Assembly (NCBI GenBank): GCA_025357755.1
Contig: JANXOP010000072.1
Coordinates: 1-42,318 of the forward strand
Direction: 5' to 3'
Source of the DNA: Kofleriaceae bacterium
Lineage (GTDB): Bacteria; Myxococcota_A; Polyangia; Haliangiales; Haliangiaceae
Length of the DNA: 42,318 nt
Shown: piece by piece, positions 35,357-42,318 of the stretch
Numbering within the stretch: the first letter of the stretch is position 1
Layout: each line of letters starts with the position of its first letter
Translations under genes and position numbers: made by a program
The notes under the pieces: generated by a model
Databases searched by the model: none
Seen by the model: only the letters and a program-made list of their open reading frames with translations
What the model was told of the DNA's origin: nothing

Positions 35357-36013
35357 CTACGCAACGGCGCGCAGCGCGTTGCCGACCGCCGGAGCCAGCG
35401 CGTTCTCGATCAGCAGCAGTGCGCGGTCCGAGCGAGCCTGGAGGCCATCGGCCTGCATCGTGAGGTTCGAGTACATCTCGGCCGCGTCGAGGCTGCCGAG
35501 CAGCACCGACCACGCGAGGTCCGCGATCTCGCGCGCGTTGACCTGGCGATACAGGTTCGCGTGGATGCCATCGGCCACGCAGGCGCCGATGTGATCTTGG
35601 ATCCGGGCGATCCCGGAGGACACCGCGGCCACGACCTCGTCCGACAGCTGCGGGCGAACCGCGGGCTGGGCGAGCAGGCGGAGGATCCGCGGACCCTCGG
35701 CATCACGCTCGGCCCAGCGGACCAGGATGGCCCAGGTGTCGTGGAGGCGCTTGCCCACTTCGGTGTGCTCGCGGACCTGACCCATCTCGACATCGAACAC
35801 CGTCAAGGCATCCTCGATGAGCGAGACGTAGAGGTCTTCCTTCGAGCGGAAGTAGAGGTAGATCGCGCCGACCGAAAGCTGGGCCGCGCGAGCGATCAGC
35901 TCGATCGATGCTCCGCCGTAACCGCGCTCAGCGAATACGGTTCGGGCCGCTTCTTGGATACGGCGGCGACGGGCCTGCCGCTCCTGTGCTTTGCGTTCTT
36001 GAGCGTTCGTCAT
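35357..36013 (-). CDS. TetR-family transcriptional regulator
   Basis: A 218-residue repressor-type protein. After a basic N-terminal arm (ERKAQERQARRRR), residues 17-63 form the TetR helix-turn-helix: IQEAARTVFAERGYGGASIELIARAAQLSVGAIYLYFRSKEDLY. The rest is a helical ligand-binding and dimerisation domain of normal length. It lies 40 bases upstream of the kinase at 33643-35316 on the same strand and is divergent from the VWA gene. A 30-base palindrome covers its promoter and start codon, which suggests autorepression. The ligand is unknown. Confidence 0.93.
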   Translation of the reverse strand: MTNAQERKAQERQARRRRIQEAARTVFAERGYGGASIELIARAAQLSVGAIYLYFRSKEDLYVSLIEDALTVFDVEMGQVREHTEVGKRLHDTWAILVRWAERDAEGPRILRLLAQPAVRPQLSDEVVAAVSSGIARIQDHIGACVADGIHANLYRQVNAREIADLAWSVLLGSLDAAEMYSNLTMQADGLQARSDRALLLIENALAPAVGNALRAVA

Positions 36014-36037
36014 GACCGCGGTTTAACGGCTATGACG
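36008..36037. promoter_or_regulatory. Candidate TetR operator (30-bp imperfect palindrome)
   Basis: Half-sites CGTCATGACCG (36008-36018) and CGGCTATGACG (36027-36037) match at 9 of 11 symmetric positions around a centre at 36022.5. The -10 box sits at the centre and one arm includes the ATG. Size and placement suit a TetR-family autoregulatory site. Confidence 0.55.
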
Positions 36038-36048
36038 CAACTCGTCAA
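36020..36048 (-). promoter_or_regulatory. tetR promoter
   Basis: Minus strand: -35 TTGACG (36048-36043), a 17-base spacer, -10 TAAACC (36025-36020). Only 6 bases separate the -10 from the ATG, so the message would be leaderless or nearly so. The -10 match is weak. Confidence 0.5.
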
Positions 36049-36158
36049 GGAGCTTTCTCGCAACAGGTTCTTTCAACCGAACCGTGTGGAAGATCGTCAG
36101 GTTGGGTAGGTCCGCTAAATGTGACTCGTTTTTCGGTTTTCACGAAGTTCACACTCCC

Positions 36159-36187
36159 GAACAGAAACAGATCGCAACAGGCTGTTC
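36159..36187. repeat. Inverted repeat GAACAG-N17-CTGTTC
   Basis: A 6-bp perfect inverted repeat just upstream of the VWA gene. It could be a second operator for the divergent region or chance. Confidence 0.3.
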
Positions 36188-36204
36188 TGCGTTCATAACC
36201 AACC

Positions 36205-37554
36205 ATGGTCGCCCTCTACTCGCGCTCTCGGACCGCGTTTGCCATCACCGCTGCAGGGACCGCGCTCCTCGCCGGGCTCGTCTTGCCACCTCGTCCGACG
36301 CAGCCCGTCAAAGCGATCGCTACGCCCCCGACGACGACGGTGAGCACGGGTGAGATTCTGCGCGCGAAGCTGACCTCGACCCAGGTCCTCGCAGGCGCGC
36401 AGGACGTTGCCGTGTTGATCCAGATGCCTCTCTCGACGAGCGGCGAGCGGCGCCACGATGTCGCGGTCGTGATCGTCCTCGATCGCTCGGCGTCGATGCA
36501 TGGCGAGCCGATGGAGACCGCCAAGCGCGCCGCGATCTCGTTCATCAACGCACTCGGTCCGAGCGACACGTTCGCGGTCGTCACGTTCTCCGATCGCGAC
36601 GAGCTCGTCGTCGACGCCGGGCGTGCCGATCACGATCGCAAGCTCGCCGCTGCCGATGCGATCGATCGGATCGTCGCGAGCGGTGGGACCTGCGCCTCCT
36701 GCGGCATCACGCGAGGCGCTCACGTGTTCGGACCCGCGAGTGGCCGCCCCGAACGCATGCTGTTCATCTCCGACGGTGAAGCCAACCTCGGGATACGCGA
36801 TCGCGACGAGCTGGTCGCCCTCGCGGGTCAGACGGCCGCGAGCGGCGTCTCGATCACGGCGGTCGGTGTTGGCCTGGACTTCGACGAGCAGACGATGGCG
36901 CGGATCGGCGACGCCGGTCACGGTAACTACTACTTCTCGAGAGACGCGATGGCGCTCGATCGCGTGTTCGCGTCCGAGCTGCGAGGCTTGCGCGACATCG
37001 TCGCGACGCACGTCGAGCTGTTCGCCGAGAGCGGCAACGGCACCGCGATCGGCGAGGCATACGGATATCCGACCGACCAGATCAAGATCGGCGTGAAGGT
37101 CGAGCTCGCGGACCTCGGCGAAGGTGAAGCCCGAAAGGTCGTCCTTCACGCCGACGTGAACGGCCCCGTGGTCGGCCCGTTTTATCTCGCTTGGACGGAT
37201 CCATCCGATGGTAGCGAGCATCGCGCCGACGCCACGCTATCGACGACGATCACGACCGATCGGGCAAAGGTCGTGGCGACCCGCGACGCCGAGGCGGTGG
37301 CCGCCGTCGAGCAAGCCCGCACGGCACGAGCGATCGACCAATCCGTCACCATCTACGACCAGTACGGTGCGACCGCGGCAAAGACCGAGCTCCAGCACTT
37401 CCTGCGCAACGCCCACATCACCGACGCCACGGCCCGGACCCTGGCGAACAGCGCGATCGAGAGCTTCGACCTGGCGAGCGCCGAAGCGAAGAAGTCCGTG
37501 CGTGCTCTCTCCTACGAGCTGGCGCGCGGACGATCAGGACGAACAGGAAGATGA
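36205..37554 (+). CDS. Membrane-anchored von Willebrand factor A-domain protein
   Basis: A 449-residue protein with an N-terminal hydrophobic anchor or signal (AFAITAAGTALLAGLVL, 11-27). The VWA domain (about 85-260) has the MIDAS DRSAS (D93, S95, S97) and the acidic FISDGEAN motif, so it should bind a divalent metal and protein ligands. The C-terminal part (260-400) is beta-rich, followed by a helical tail (ARAIDQSVTIYDQYGATAAK) as in bacterial VWA proteins of the YfbK type. A CASC pair near residue 163 may form a disulphide. It is divergent from tetR and ends 6 bases from the convergent GATase-like gene. The precise role is unknown. Confidence 0.87.
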   Translation: MVALYSRSRTAFAITAAGTALLAGLVLPPRPTQPVKAIATPPTTTVSTGEILRAKLTSTQVLAGAQDVAVLIQMPLSTSGERRHDVAVVIVLDRSASMHGEPMETAKRAAISFINALGPSDTFAVVTFSDRDELVVDAGRADHDRKLAAADAIDRIVASGGTCASCGITRGAHVFGPASGRPERMLFISDGEANLGIRDRDELVALAGQTAASGVSITAVGVGLDFDEQTMARIGDAGHGNYYFSRDAMALDRVFASELRGLRDIVATHVELFAESGNGTAIGEAYGYPTDQIKIGVKVELADLGEGEARKVVLHADVNGPVVGPFYLAWTDPSDGSEHRADATLSTTITTDRAKVVATRDAEAVAAVEQARTARAIDQSVTIYDQYGATAAKTELQHFLRNAHITDATARTLANSAIESFDLASAEAKKSVRALSYELARGRSGRTGR

Positions 37555-37560
37555 GCTGAG

Positions 37561-38346
37561 CTACGGACTGAGATCGGCGAGCGAGAAGCTCAGGTCGCGC
37601 TGGATCATCACCGCGCGGTTCGCCGCGACGTCCTCGAAGCCATCTTTGACATCGCCACCACCGCCCGAGACGAGCAACACGCCGCGAAAGCTCTCGTCGC
37701 GCTCGCCTTTTTCACCCTGGACCCAGAGCCGGCGCAGCTCGAGGGGATGGTCGAGGCGCGCGAGCACCATCGATCGACCGTTCGAGGCCACGAGGTTGCC
37801 GAAGCCACCCTCGGTGCCGGTCTTTGCTTGTGCCGACGCGACGAGCTTGATCGTCGCCGCGAGCGCGCGCCGGGTCTTGTCGACGGCGAGGTTCGGATCG
37901 TCGATCGCGCCCTCGTCGTGCAACATCGAGAGGAACACGTGGAACACCAGCTCCGCCGGCGTGCGACCGCGCACGTTGCGACGGAGGTACTCCGGGATGT
38001 GCTCGAGCAGGTGTGGGGCCGCGGCCTCGAGCTTCGGCGTGCCCGTCATCGAGAACATCCAGCGCCGGAACCGGAACGGCGCGGTGTTGTCGGTGCCCGC
38101 GTAGCCGTCGTCGGCGCCGACGGCTTGCGCGATCACGCAGTCGCTGTGGATCTCGGCGAGCGGACCGTAGAGCTCGACCGGCTTCTGACTCGACTTGGGA
38201 GTCCGGACGAGGAGCACATCGCCACCCTGCGAATATGCCATCCCCCAGCGCGTCACCGGCGGCTGCGCGACGAGCGTGTCGCGCACGGGCGCGAGCGCGG
38301 CCCAGAGCCGTTGCGGTTGGTTGCACATGCAGGCGAAGAGCTTCAT
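37561..38346 (-). CDS. Degenerate class II glutamine amidotransferase-like protein
   Basis: A 261-residue protein related to YafJ-type class II glutamine amidotransferases: KLFACMCNQP aligns with the family's N-terminal strand, and WGMAYSQGGDVLLVR, DCVIAQAVGADDGYAGTDNTAPF and WMFSMTG align with the WG, AHIR, NTHPF and HNG motifs. By this alignment from memory the catalytic Cys2, the glutamine-binding Arg and the oxyanion Asn are all replaced, so it is probably not an active glutaminase. The ATG at 38346 is chosen; a GTG at 38412 would add 22 residues, and an ATG six codons downstream would place a Cys at position 2. A good promoter lies upstream at 38433-38461. Confidence 0.72.
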   Translation of the reverse strand: MKLFACMCNQPQRLWAALAPVRDTLVAQPPVTRWGMAYSQGGDVLLVRTPKSSQKPVELYGPLAEIHSDCVIAQAVGADDGYAGTDNTAPFRFRRWMFSMTGTPKLEAAAPHLLEHIPEYLRRNVRGRTPAELVFHVFLSMLHDEGAIDDPNLAVDKTRRALAATIKLVASAQAKTGTEGGFGNLVASNGRSMVLARLDHPLELRRLWVQGEKGERDESFRGVLLVSGGGGDVKDGFEDVAANRAVMIQRDLSFSLADLSP

Positions 38347-38432
38347 GGACGTTTGATCTCGACTCGGCTCCCGATCGGGCCCCAGAGGAATCGTACGCGA
38401 ACTGCCACCCACCGACGCCGCCGCTCCCTCCG

Positions 38433-38461
38433 AGTATAGGGGGTCGCGCGACTCTCGCCAA
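38433..38461 (-). promoter_or_regulatory. Sigma-70-type promoter for the GATase-like gene
   Basis: Minus strand: TTGGCG (38461-38456), a 17-base spacer, TATACT (38438-38433). A GGAGGGAG follows at the predicted 5' end. Expected initiation is near 38426, giving a leader of about 80 bases to the ATG at 38346 or about 14 to the alternative GTG. Confidence 0.65.
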
Positions 38462-38484
38462 TGTGCCGTTTTATCGCAGCGCTT

Positions 38485-39357
38485 TCACGTGCCTGGCGCG
38501 GCTGCGGCGAGCGCCTGGGTGACCAGCTCGAAGGCCTGTGCGCGGTCCGTCTCGTTGAACACCTCGTGCAGGAAGCCGGCGAGCTCGTGATAGTCCGCGC
38601 GCTTCATGGTCTGCGCGATCCGGCGCGCCTGCGCGGGGTCGGCGAGCGGGTCCGCGCCCGCGACGATCCACGTGCTGGGCAGCGTGATCTTCGGGGCGTT
38701 GGCGGCGACGTAGTCCTGAGCGGCCGTCGATTCGACGAACCAGCGCGACGTCGCGACGCTGAAGTTCAATGGATCGGCATCGTGCGTGATCTGCATCGCC
38801 TTGTCGCTCGTGAGCTGAGTGGCGGTGATGTTGTTGGGCTGGGCGAGCTTCGGGGCGATCCGGCTCGCGACCTTCGCGAGCAGCTTCTTCCAGCCCGGCA
38901 CGGCCATGCGGAGGCCGAGGTACGGCGAGCTCACGAGCAAGCTGGTCACGCCCGTCCCAGCAGCAAAGCCGTCGCATGCGGCACGCAGCGTGATCAAGCT
39001 GCCGTGCGAGTGACCCAATAAGATGAGCGGGGCGGGAGCGGGGACGAGCTCGCGCGCTACGCGCATCACGCTCCCGAGATCGTCAGTGTACTCGTGGAAC
39101 GCGCCGATGAAGCCGCGGACTCCGGGTGACTTGCCGTGACCGCGCACGTCGTAGGTCAGCGCGGCCCATCCGGCGTTGACGATCACGTGCGCGAGCTCGC
39201 GGTAGCGCCCGCAGTGCTCCGCGTAGCCGTGCGAGACCACGACGATCCCCTTGGGGGCCGAGGGCACGAACGCCTCACCGTAGAGCTCGCCGTTCGAGGT
39301 CGAGATCGGAGCGAGCTTCGAGGGTTCCATCGGACCGGGGCCGGGAGAAGTTGCCAT
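38485..39357 (-). CDS. Monoacylglycerol-lipase-like alpha/beta hydrolase
   Basis: A 290-residue serine hydrolase of the Hydrolase_4/serine aminopeptidase S33 group, which includes monoacylglycerol lipases and lysophospholipases. Key features are SHGYAEHCGRY (42-52, oxyanion region), YDVRGHGKSPG (69-79), nucleophile GHSHG (Ser117), the acid in GADPLAD (Asp236 or Asp240) and His264 in GFLHEVFNE. There is no signal peptide, so it acts in the cytoplasm or at the inner face of the membrane. TATAGA lies 9 bases before the ATG at 39357. It is divergent from the TPR lipoprotein gene. Confidence 0.9.
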   Translation of the reverse strand: MATSPGPGPMEPSKLAPISTSNGELYGEAFVPSAPKGIVVVSHGYAEHCGRYRELAHVIVNAGWAALTYDVRGHGKSPGVRGFIGAFHEYTDDLGSVMRVARELVPAPAPLILLGHSHGSLITLRAACDGFAAGTGVTSLLVSSPYLGLRMAVPGWKKLLAKVASRIAPKLAQPNNITATQLTSDKAMQITHDADPLNFSVATSRWFVESTAAQDYVAANAPKITLPSTWIVAGADPLADPAQARRIAQTMKRADYHELAGFLHEVFNETDRAQAFELVTQALAAAAPGT

Positions 39358-39380
39358 GCAGGGTCATCTATATCAGGAAG

Positions 39381-39409
39381 TTGCCCCCTCGATCGACCGC
39401 CCATACCCT
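39381..39409 (+). promoter_or_regulatory. Promoter for a leaderless TPR-lipoprotein mRNA
   Basis: -35 TTGCCC (39381-39386), a 17-base spacer, -10 TACCCT (39404-39409), then 7 bases to the ATG at 39417. This is the best-supported example of the leaderless pattern because both boxes are present at the right spacing. Confidence 0.55.
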
Positions 39410-39416
39410 GACCCAG

Positions 39417-40247
39417 ATGCTGCGCAACACACTCTTATTGCTCGTGTTCTTGGGCGGTTGTTATCAGGCCCACAGCGAGAAAGACATGGCGAAGAGCTCG
39501 ACTCGCCTCGATCTCGCGAAGGACTTCCTGCACAAGCATCAGCTCGAGGCGGCCGAACAGGAATGCAACCGCGCCCTCGCCCTCAACAACAGTAACGACG
39601 AAGCGCTGCTGGTCCGTGGCCTCGTCGAGATGCTTCGCACGATCGACACTCAGAAGACGATGGAGGTCGACGCGTGCCTCACGGGACTCGACCGAGAAGC
39701 GACGTTGCACGATCTCGATACGTTCCTCGGCAAGGCAGATCTCGACTTCGTGGAGGCCGTCAAAGTCACTCCCGAGTACGGCGAGGCGTGGGCCGACCGG
39801 GGGATCGTCCACTCGCTGCAAGAAGATTATTCGGGTGCCACCGAGTTCTTCCAGAAGGCGCTGGAGTACCCGATGCGCCTCGATAACCCGGCGCTAACCC
39901 GCGCACATTTGGGCTGGGCGCTGTTCCACCAGAAGAGGTACGTCGACGCAGCCAAGGAGCTCCGCCAAGCAAAGCAGTTTCAGCCGAACATGTGCGTCGC
40001 GACTTATCGTCTGGCGAGGGTTTACTTCGCCCGTGAGGAGTGGGAAAAAGCCGCTGAACTCTTCCAGACGGCATCCGACGATCCGTCCTGTGGGTCACAG
40101 GAAGCTAGCTACTACCTGATGAAGACTCGAATCCAACAAGGACTTGTGGCAGAGGCGAAGGACGCTCGTGATGCGTGCCTGAAGATCTCGCCCAAGAGCT
40201 GTGTTGCGACGCAATGCCGCGCTGATGGGCGAGGGTTGGAACACTGA
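39417..40247 (+). CDS. TPR lipoprotein, PilF/Tgl-like
   Basis: A 276-residue lipoprotein (LGGC lipobox, Cys15) made of about six tetratricopeptide repeats, for example ARDFLHKHQLE-type phrases near 35, EYGEAWADRGIVHSLQEDYSGATEFFQKALEYP, and LARVYFAREEWEKAAELFQTA. PilF and the myxobacterial Tgl are outer-membrane TPR lipoproteins needed to assemble the type IV pilus secretin. The assignment is supported by the neighbour: in many proteobacteria pilF sits directly before rodZ, as here. Its stop shares one base with the next ATG (TGATG). CX-rich repeats (SCGSQ, ACLKISPKSCVATQC) near the C-terminus are unusual. Confidence 0.75.
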   Translation: MLRNTLLLLVFLGGCYQAHSEKDMAKSSTRLDLAKDFLHKHQLEAAEQECNRALALNNSNDEALLVRGLVEMLRTIDTQKTMEVDACLTGLDREATLHDLDTFLGKADLDFVEAVKVTPEYGEAWADRGIVHSLQEDYSGATEFFQKALEYPMRLDNPALTRAHLGWALFHQKRYVDAAKELRQAKQFQPNMCVATYRLARVYFAREEWEKAAELFQTASDDPSCGSQEASYYLMKTRIQQGLVAEAKDARDACLKISPKSCVATQCRADGRGLEH

Positions 40248-41596
40248 TGGAATCACGTGCACGCACGAGCCAGGTTGCTGACCCGCGAACGAGCCTCGCA
40301 ATGTGGCTCCGCGCCGGTCGCGCCCAGCGTCAGCTGACGCTCGATGACGTCGCACGTGTGACGAAGATCCAGACCCGGATCCTCGAGAAGATCGAAGCAG
40401 GCCAGCTCGAAGGCCTGCCGGCCGAAGTGTTCGTCCGAGGCTTCGTAAAGAGCTTTGCTCGCTGCGTCGGACTCGACGAGTCCGAGGCGGCGCAACGCTA
40501 CGGTCAGTGCGCGAACGCGCCCGCCACTCCGACCAACTCGGTCGCGCGCGCGTTTGTCGAGACCCTGGTTGCCGCTCCCAAGAGCGAGCCCAAGGGTTTT
40601 TCGGTGCAACCATCGCTGCTCGTCGAGCCCGAGATCTTTCCGGACTCCTCCCTCGAGATGGCGCCGATCGACGTCGAGATCGAGCTCGAAGCGGAGCCGT
40701 CCGTCGTCGCCGCGTCCGGCATCGAGGTCGTCGAAGTTCCAGCGATCGAGGTCGTCGAGATCGCCGCGGCGACCGAGGAGATCCCGGCGAAGAAGAAGCG
40801 GGCCCGCAAGAAGCCGACGACCACCGTCGCGCCGCGCAGCCGCAAGAAGAAGCTGACGGCCGCGCCCGAGGACGAACCGACGCTCGCGCTCGCGCCGGTT
40901 GCGAACGTCGCCGAATCCGAAATCGTCTCGGCGCCCACGATCCCCACGATCCCCACGATCCCGGCGACCGTGCCCGAAGCGACCGAAATCGTCGTGACCA
41001 AGTCGGGGTCACCTGGATCATCGGGCTCGTTCGCGCTGGCCGAGGTCAGCGCGGCCGAGGAGATGTTCGGCCGGTCGCACCGTGTCGACGCGATCGACGA
41101 TGACTCGATGATCGAAGATGCGATCGAAGATGCGATCGTCGCTGCCGAGTCGGCGGCCCCGATCGACACTGGCGAGCCCGAGCTCGCCACGGGCAGCGAG
41201 CCGGTCGTTGCCGATCCGTGGAAGCCAACGATGCCGCCCGTCGCGACGAGTGTGCCGTGGAAGCGCCCGGCTTATCCGATCACGCGCGCGCCGAAGGCGA
41301 ACGCGTTCGCGCTGCCGACGCTCGTCATCGATGACTCCGATCCCGATCTCGCGGATCTCGAGCGCGAAGGTCGCGACAGCGCCACGAAGCCCGGCCCGCA
41401 CCGCGTCTCGTTCCTCCCGCCGATCCTCCTCGATCGCGATGACAAGTCGAGCCGCCAAGGTGGCCTGACGCTCGCCGTGATCTTGCTCTTGATCGCGGCG
41501 ACGCTGACGCTCAGCTACCTCATGCGGCGCCCCTCGGTGAGCGGCGACGGCATGACCCAGAACCAGATCGTCGACGCGACGACCGTCGTCGCGTAA
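40247..41596 (+). CDS. RodZ-like helix-turn-helix membrane protein
   Basis: RodZ links MreB filaments to the cell envelope. The 449-residue protein starts with a Cro/RodZ-type helix-turn-helix (about 15-85): LAMWLRAGRAQRQLTLDDVARVTKIQ, then EGLPAEVFVRGFVKSFARCVGLD, the characteristic RodZ phrase. A long (about 300-residue) low-complexity acidic and basic linker follows with KKKRARKKP and Pro/Ala stretches, then one membrane helix (407-426) and only 23 residues outside, so the usual periplasmic RodZ domain is missing. It overlaps the TPR gene by one base. The coding sequence contains tandem repeats. Confidence 0.82.
   Translation: MESRARTSQVADPRTSLAMWLRAGRAQRQLTLDDVARVTKIQTRILEKIEAGQLEGLPAEVFVRGFVKSFARCVGLDESEAAQRYGQCANAPATPTNSVARAFVETLVAAPKSEPKGFSVQPSLLVEPEIFPDSSLEMAPIDVEIELEAEPSVVAASGIEVVEVPAIEVVEIAAATEEIPAKKKRARKKPTTTVAPRSRKKKLTAAPEDEPTLALAPVANVAESEIVSAPTIPTIPTIPATVPEATEIVVTKSGSPGSSGSFALAEVSAAEEMFGRSHRVDAIDDDSMIEDAIEDAIVAAESAAPIDTGEPELATGSEPVVADPWKPTMPPVATSVPWKRPAYPITRAPKANAFALPTLVIDDSDPDLADLEREGRDSATKPGPHRVSFLPPILLDRDDKSSRQGGLTLAVILLLIAATLTLSYLMRRPSVSGDGMTQNQIVDATTVVA
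40934..40960 (+). repeat. 9-bp tandem repeat, three perfect copies
   Basis: The unit cccacgatc is repeated three times and encodes Pro-Thr-Ile in the RodZ-like linker. Perfect copies suggest recent slippage. Confidence 0.9.
41111..41134 (+). repeat. 12-bp tandem repeat, two perfect copies
   Basis: The unit atcgaagatgcg occurs twice in a row, encoding Ile-Glu-Asp-Ala in the acidic part of the RodZ-like linker. Confidence 0.85.
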
Positions 41597-41638
41597 ACCA
41601 CGGGTGGCCGGTCCGGTCCGGCAAGACTCTGGCAAGAC

Positions 41639-42318
41639 ATGAATGGTGAGCTCGGGGTCGTGCTGCGTACGACGCCTCTACGCGAGTCGGATCTGCTCGT
41701 CGTGCTGCTCACGGCCGATCACGGTCGGATCTCAGCGGTCGCGCGCGGCGGTCGTAAGTCGCAGCGCCGATTCTCGGGGGCGTTGCAGCTGCTCGTGCTC
41801 GGTCGCTACGTGCTCGGTCGTCCACCGCGCGGCGATCTGTGGAGCCTCGAGAGCGCCGACGTCGTTCGCGAATGGAGCGGCCTCGCGAGTGATGTCGTCG
41901 CGGTCGCGCACGCGAGCTACGTCGCCGAGCTCGCGGGTGGCCTCTTGCCGACCGAGACTCCCGAGCCCCACGCACTCGAGCTGATCGTCGCGTTGTGGGA
42001 CGTGCTCGCCGACGGTGGACCATCCCCCGGCGCCTTGCGCACCGTCGAGCTCGGCCTGCTCGATCTGTGTGGTCATCGCGTCGCGCTCGATAGCTGCGCC
42101 GCATGTGGCCGCACCGACCTCACGGCGGCGATCTTCGATCACGTGCGCGGCGGCGTGATCTGCAAGGTCTGCGCGGCGACGAGCCGCAACGCGGGCGTGC
42201 GCGCGATCGATCACGGCACGCTCGCGTATCTCCGCGCCGCGGCGGCGGTCGATTCGCCGGCGCAAGCACGCGCACTCGATAGCGACCCGCGGTTCGAACC
42301 GAGCGACCGGCGCGCCGG
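41639..42318 (+). CDS. recO: DNA repair protein RecO (3' end outside window)
   Basis: Mediates RecA loading with RecR in the RecFOR pathway. The visible 226 residues start with the OB fold: VVLRTTPLRESDLLVVLLTADHGRISAVARGGRK, a RecO hallmark. The helical domain follows, with the zinc-finger region CAACGRTD...CKVC (four Cys around residues 153-180). The frame is open to the window end. The ATG at 41639 gives the expected N-terminus; there is no strong ribosome site. It lies 42 bases after the RodZ-like stop and is probably cotranscribed with it. Confidence 0.93.
   Translation, partial: MNGELGVVLRTTPLRESDLLVVLLTADHGRISAVARGGRKSQRRFSGALQLLVLGRYVLGRPPRGDLWSLESADVVREWSGLASDVVAVAHASYVAELAGGLLPTETPEPHALELIVALWDVLADGGPSPGALRTVELGLLDLCGHRVALDSCAACGRTDLTAAIFDHVRGGVICKVCAATSRNAGVRAIDHGTLAYLRAAAAVDSPAQARALDSDPRFEPSDRRA

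Overview
The window is high-GC DNA from a Gram-negative bacterium, most likely a myxobacterium or relative (Myxococcota; Haliangium/Kofleriaceae-like is my guess). The reasons are many lipobox proteins with Asp/Ala/Ser/Thr-rich linkers, two transmembrane Ser/Thr kinases that start with zinc ribbons, HEAT-repeat secreted proteins, outer-membrane beta-barrel domains, a HAMP protein resembling the MXAN_5187 family, and a TPR-lipoprotein/RodZ pair. It is almost fully coding: 31 protein genes, two of them cut by the window ends. I see no tRNA, rRNA, CRISPR array, insertion sequence or prophage. The long antisense ORFs are GC-bias shadows.

Layout. 1-5866 (minus): four close genes, namely a membrane Fe-S ETF:quinone oxidoreductase-like protein, a small lipoprotein, a HEAT/beta-barrel protein and a GMC alcohol oxidase. 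5939-10080 (plus): a metallophosphoesterase with a membrane hairpin inserted in its catalytic domain, then mutS. 10271-16585 (plus): two large cytochrome lipoproteins resembling the hydrazine synthase alpha-subunit superfamily, flanking a secreted HEAT protein. 16640-19903: an M16 metallopeptidase that appears to end in a beta-barrel. 19900-20748 (minus): acyl-CoA desaturase. 20898-23097 (minus): two unknown envelope proteins in a unit with a good promoter and terminator. 23431-24369: Gly-rich outer-membrane protein. 24440-28588: alpha/beta hydrolase coupled to a Ser/Thr kinase, then a HAMP sensor-like protein. 28705-30333: phospholipase D-fold lipoprotein and a convergent GAF protein. 30436-33632: NamZ-type muramidase, NadD and a DUF2520-type dehydrogenase overlapping by ATGA, then a secreted unknown. 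33643-36013 (minus): TetR regulator and a second zinc-ribbon kinase. 36205-39357: VWA protein, a degenerate class II glutamine amidotransferase and a monoacylglycerol-lipase-like hydrolase. 39417-42318: PilF/Tgl-like TPR lipoprotein, RodZ-like protein and the start of recO.

Themes. Several genes concern lipids (GMC alcohol oxidase, ETF:quinone oxidoreductase, desaturase, hydrolases), the envelope (M16-barrel, NamZ, RodZ, barrels) and signalling (kinases, GAF, HAMP). The most unusual signals are: (i) a recurring TANNNT box placed 6-9 bases before start codons that lack a Shine-Dalgarno sequence, which suggests frequent leaderless transcription; (ii) the cytochrome/HEAT lipoprotein cluster with CX4CH and CX6CH sites; (iii) the M16-barrel fusion; (iv) a glutamine amidotransferase fold that lost its catalytic residues; and (v) a 30-bp palindrome over the tetR promoter and start codon.
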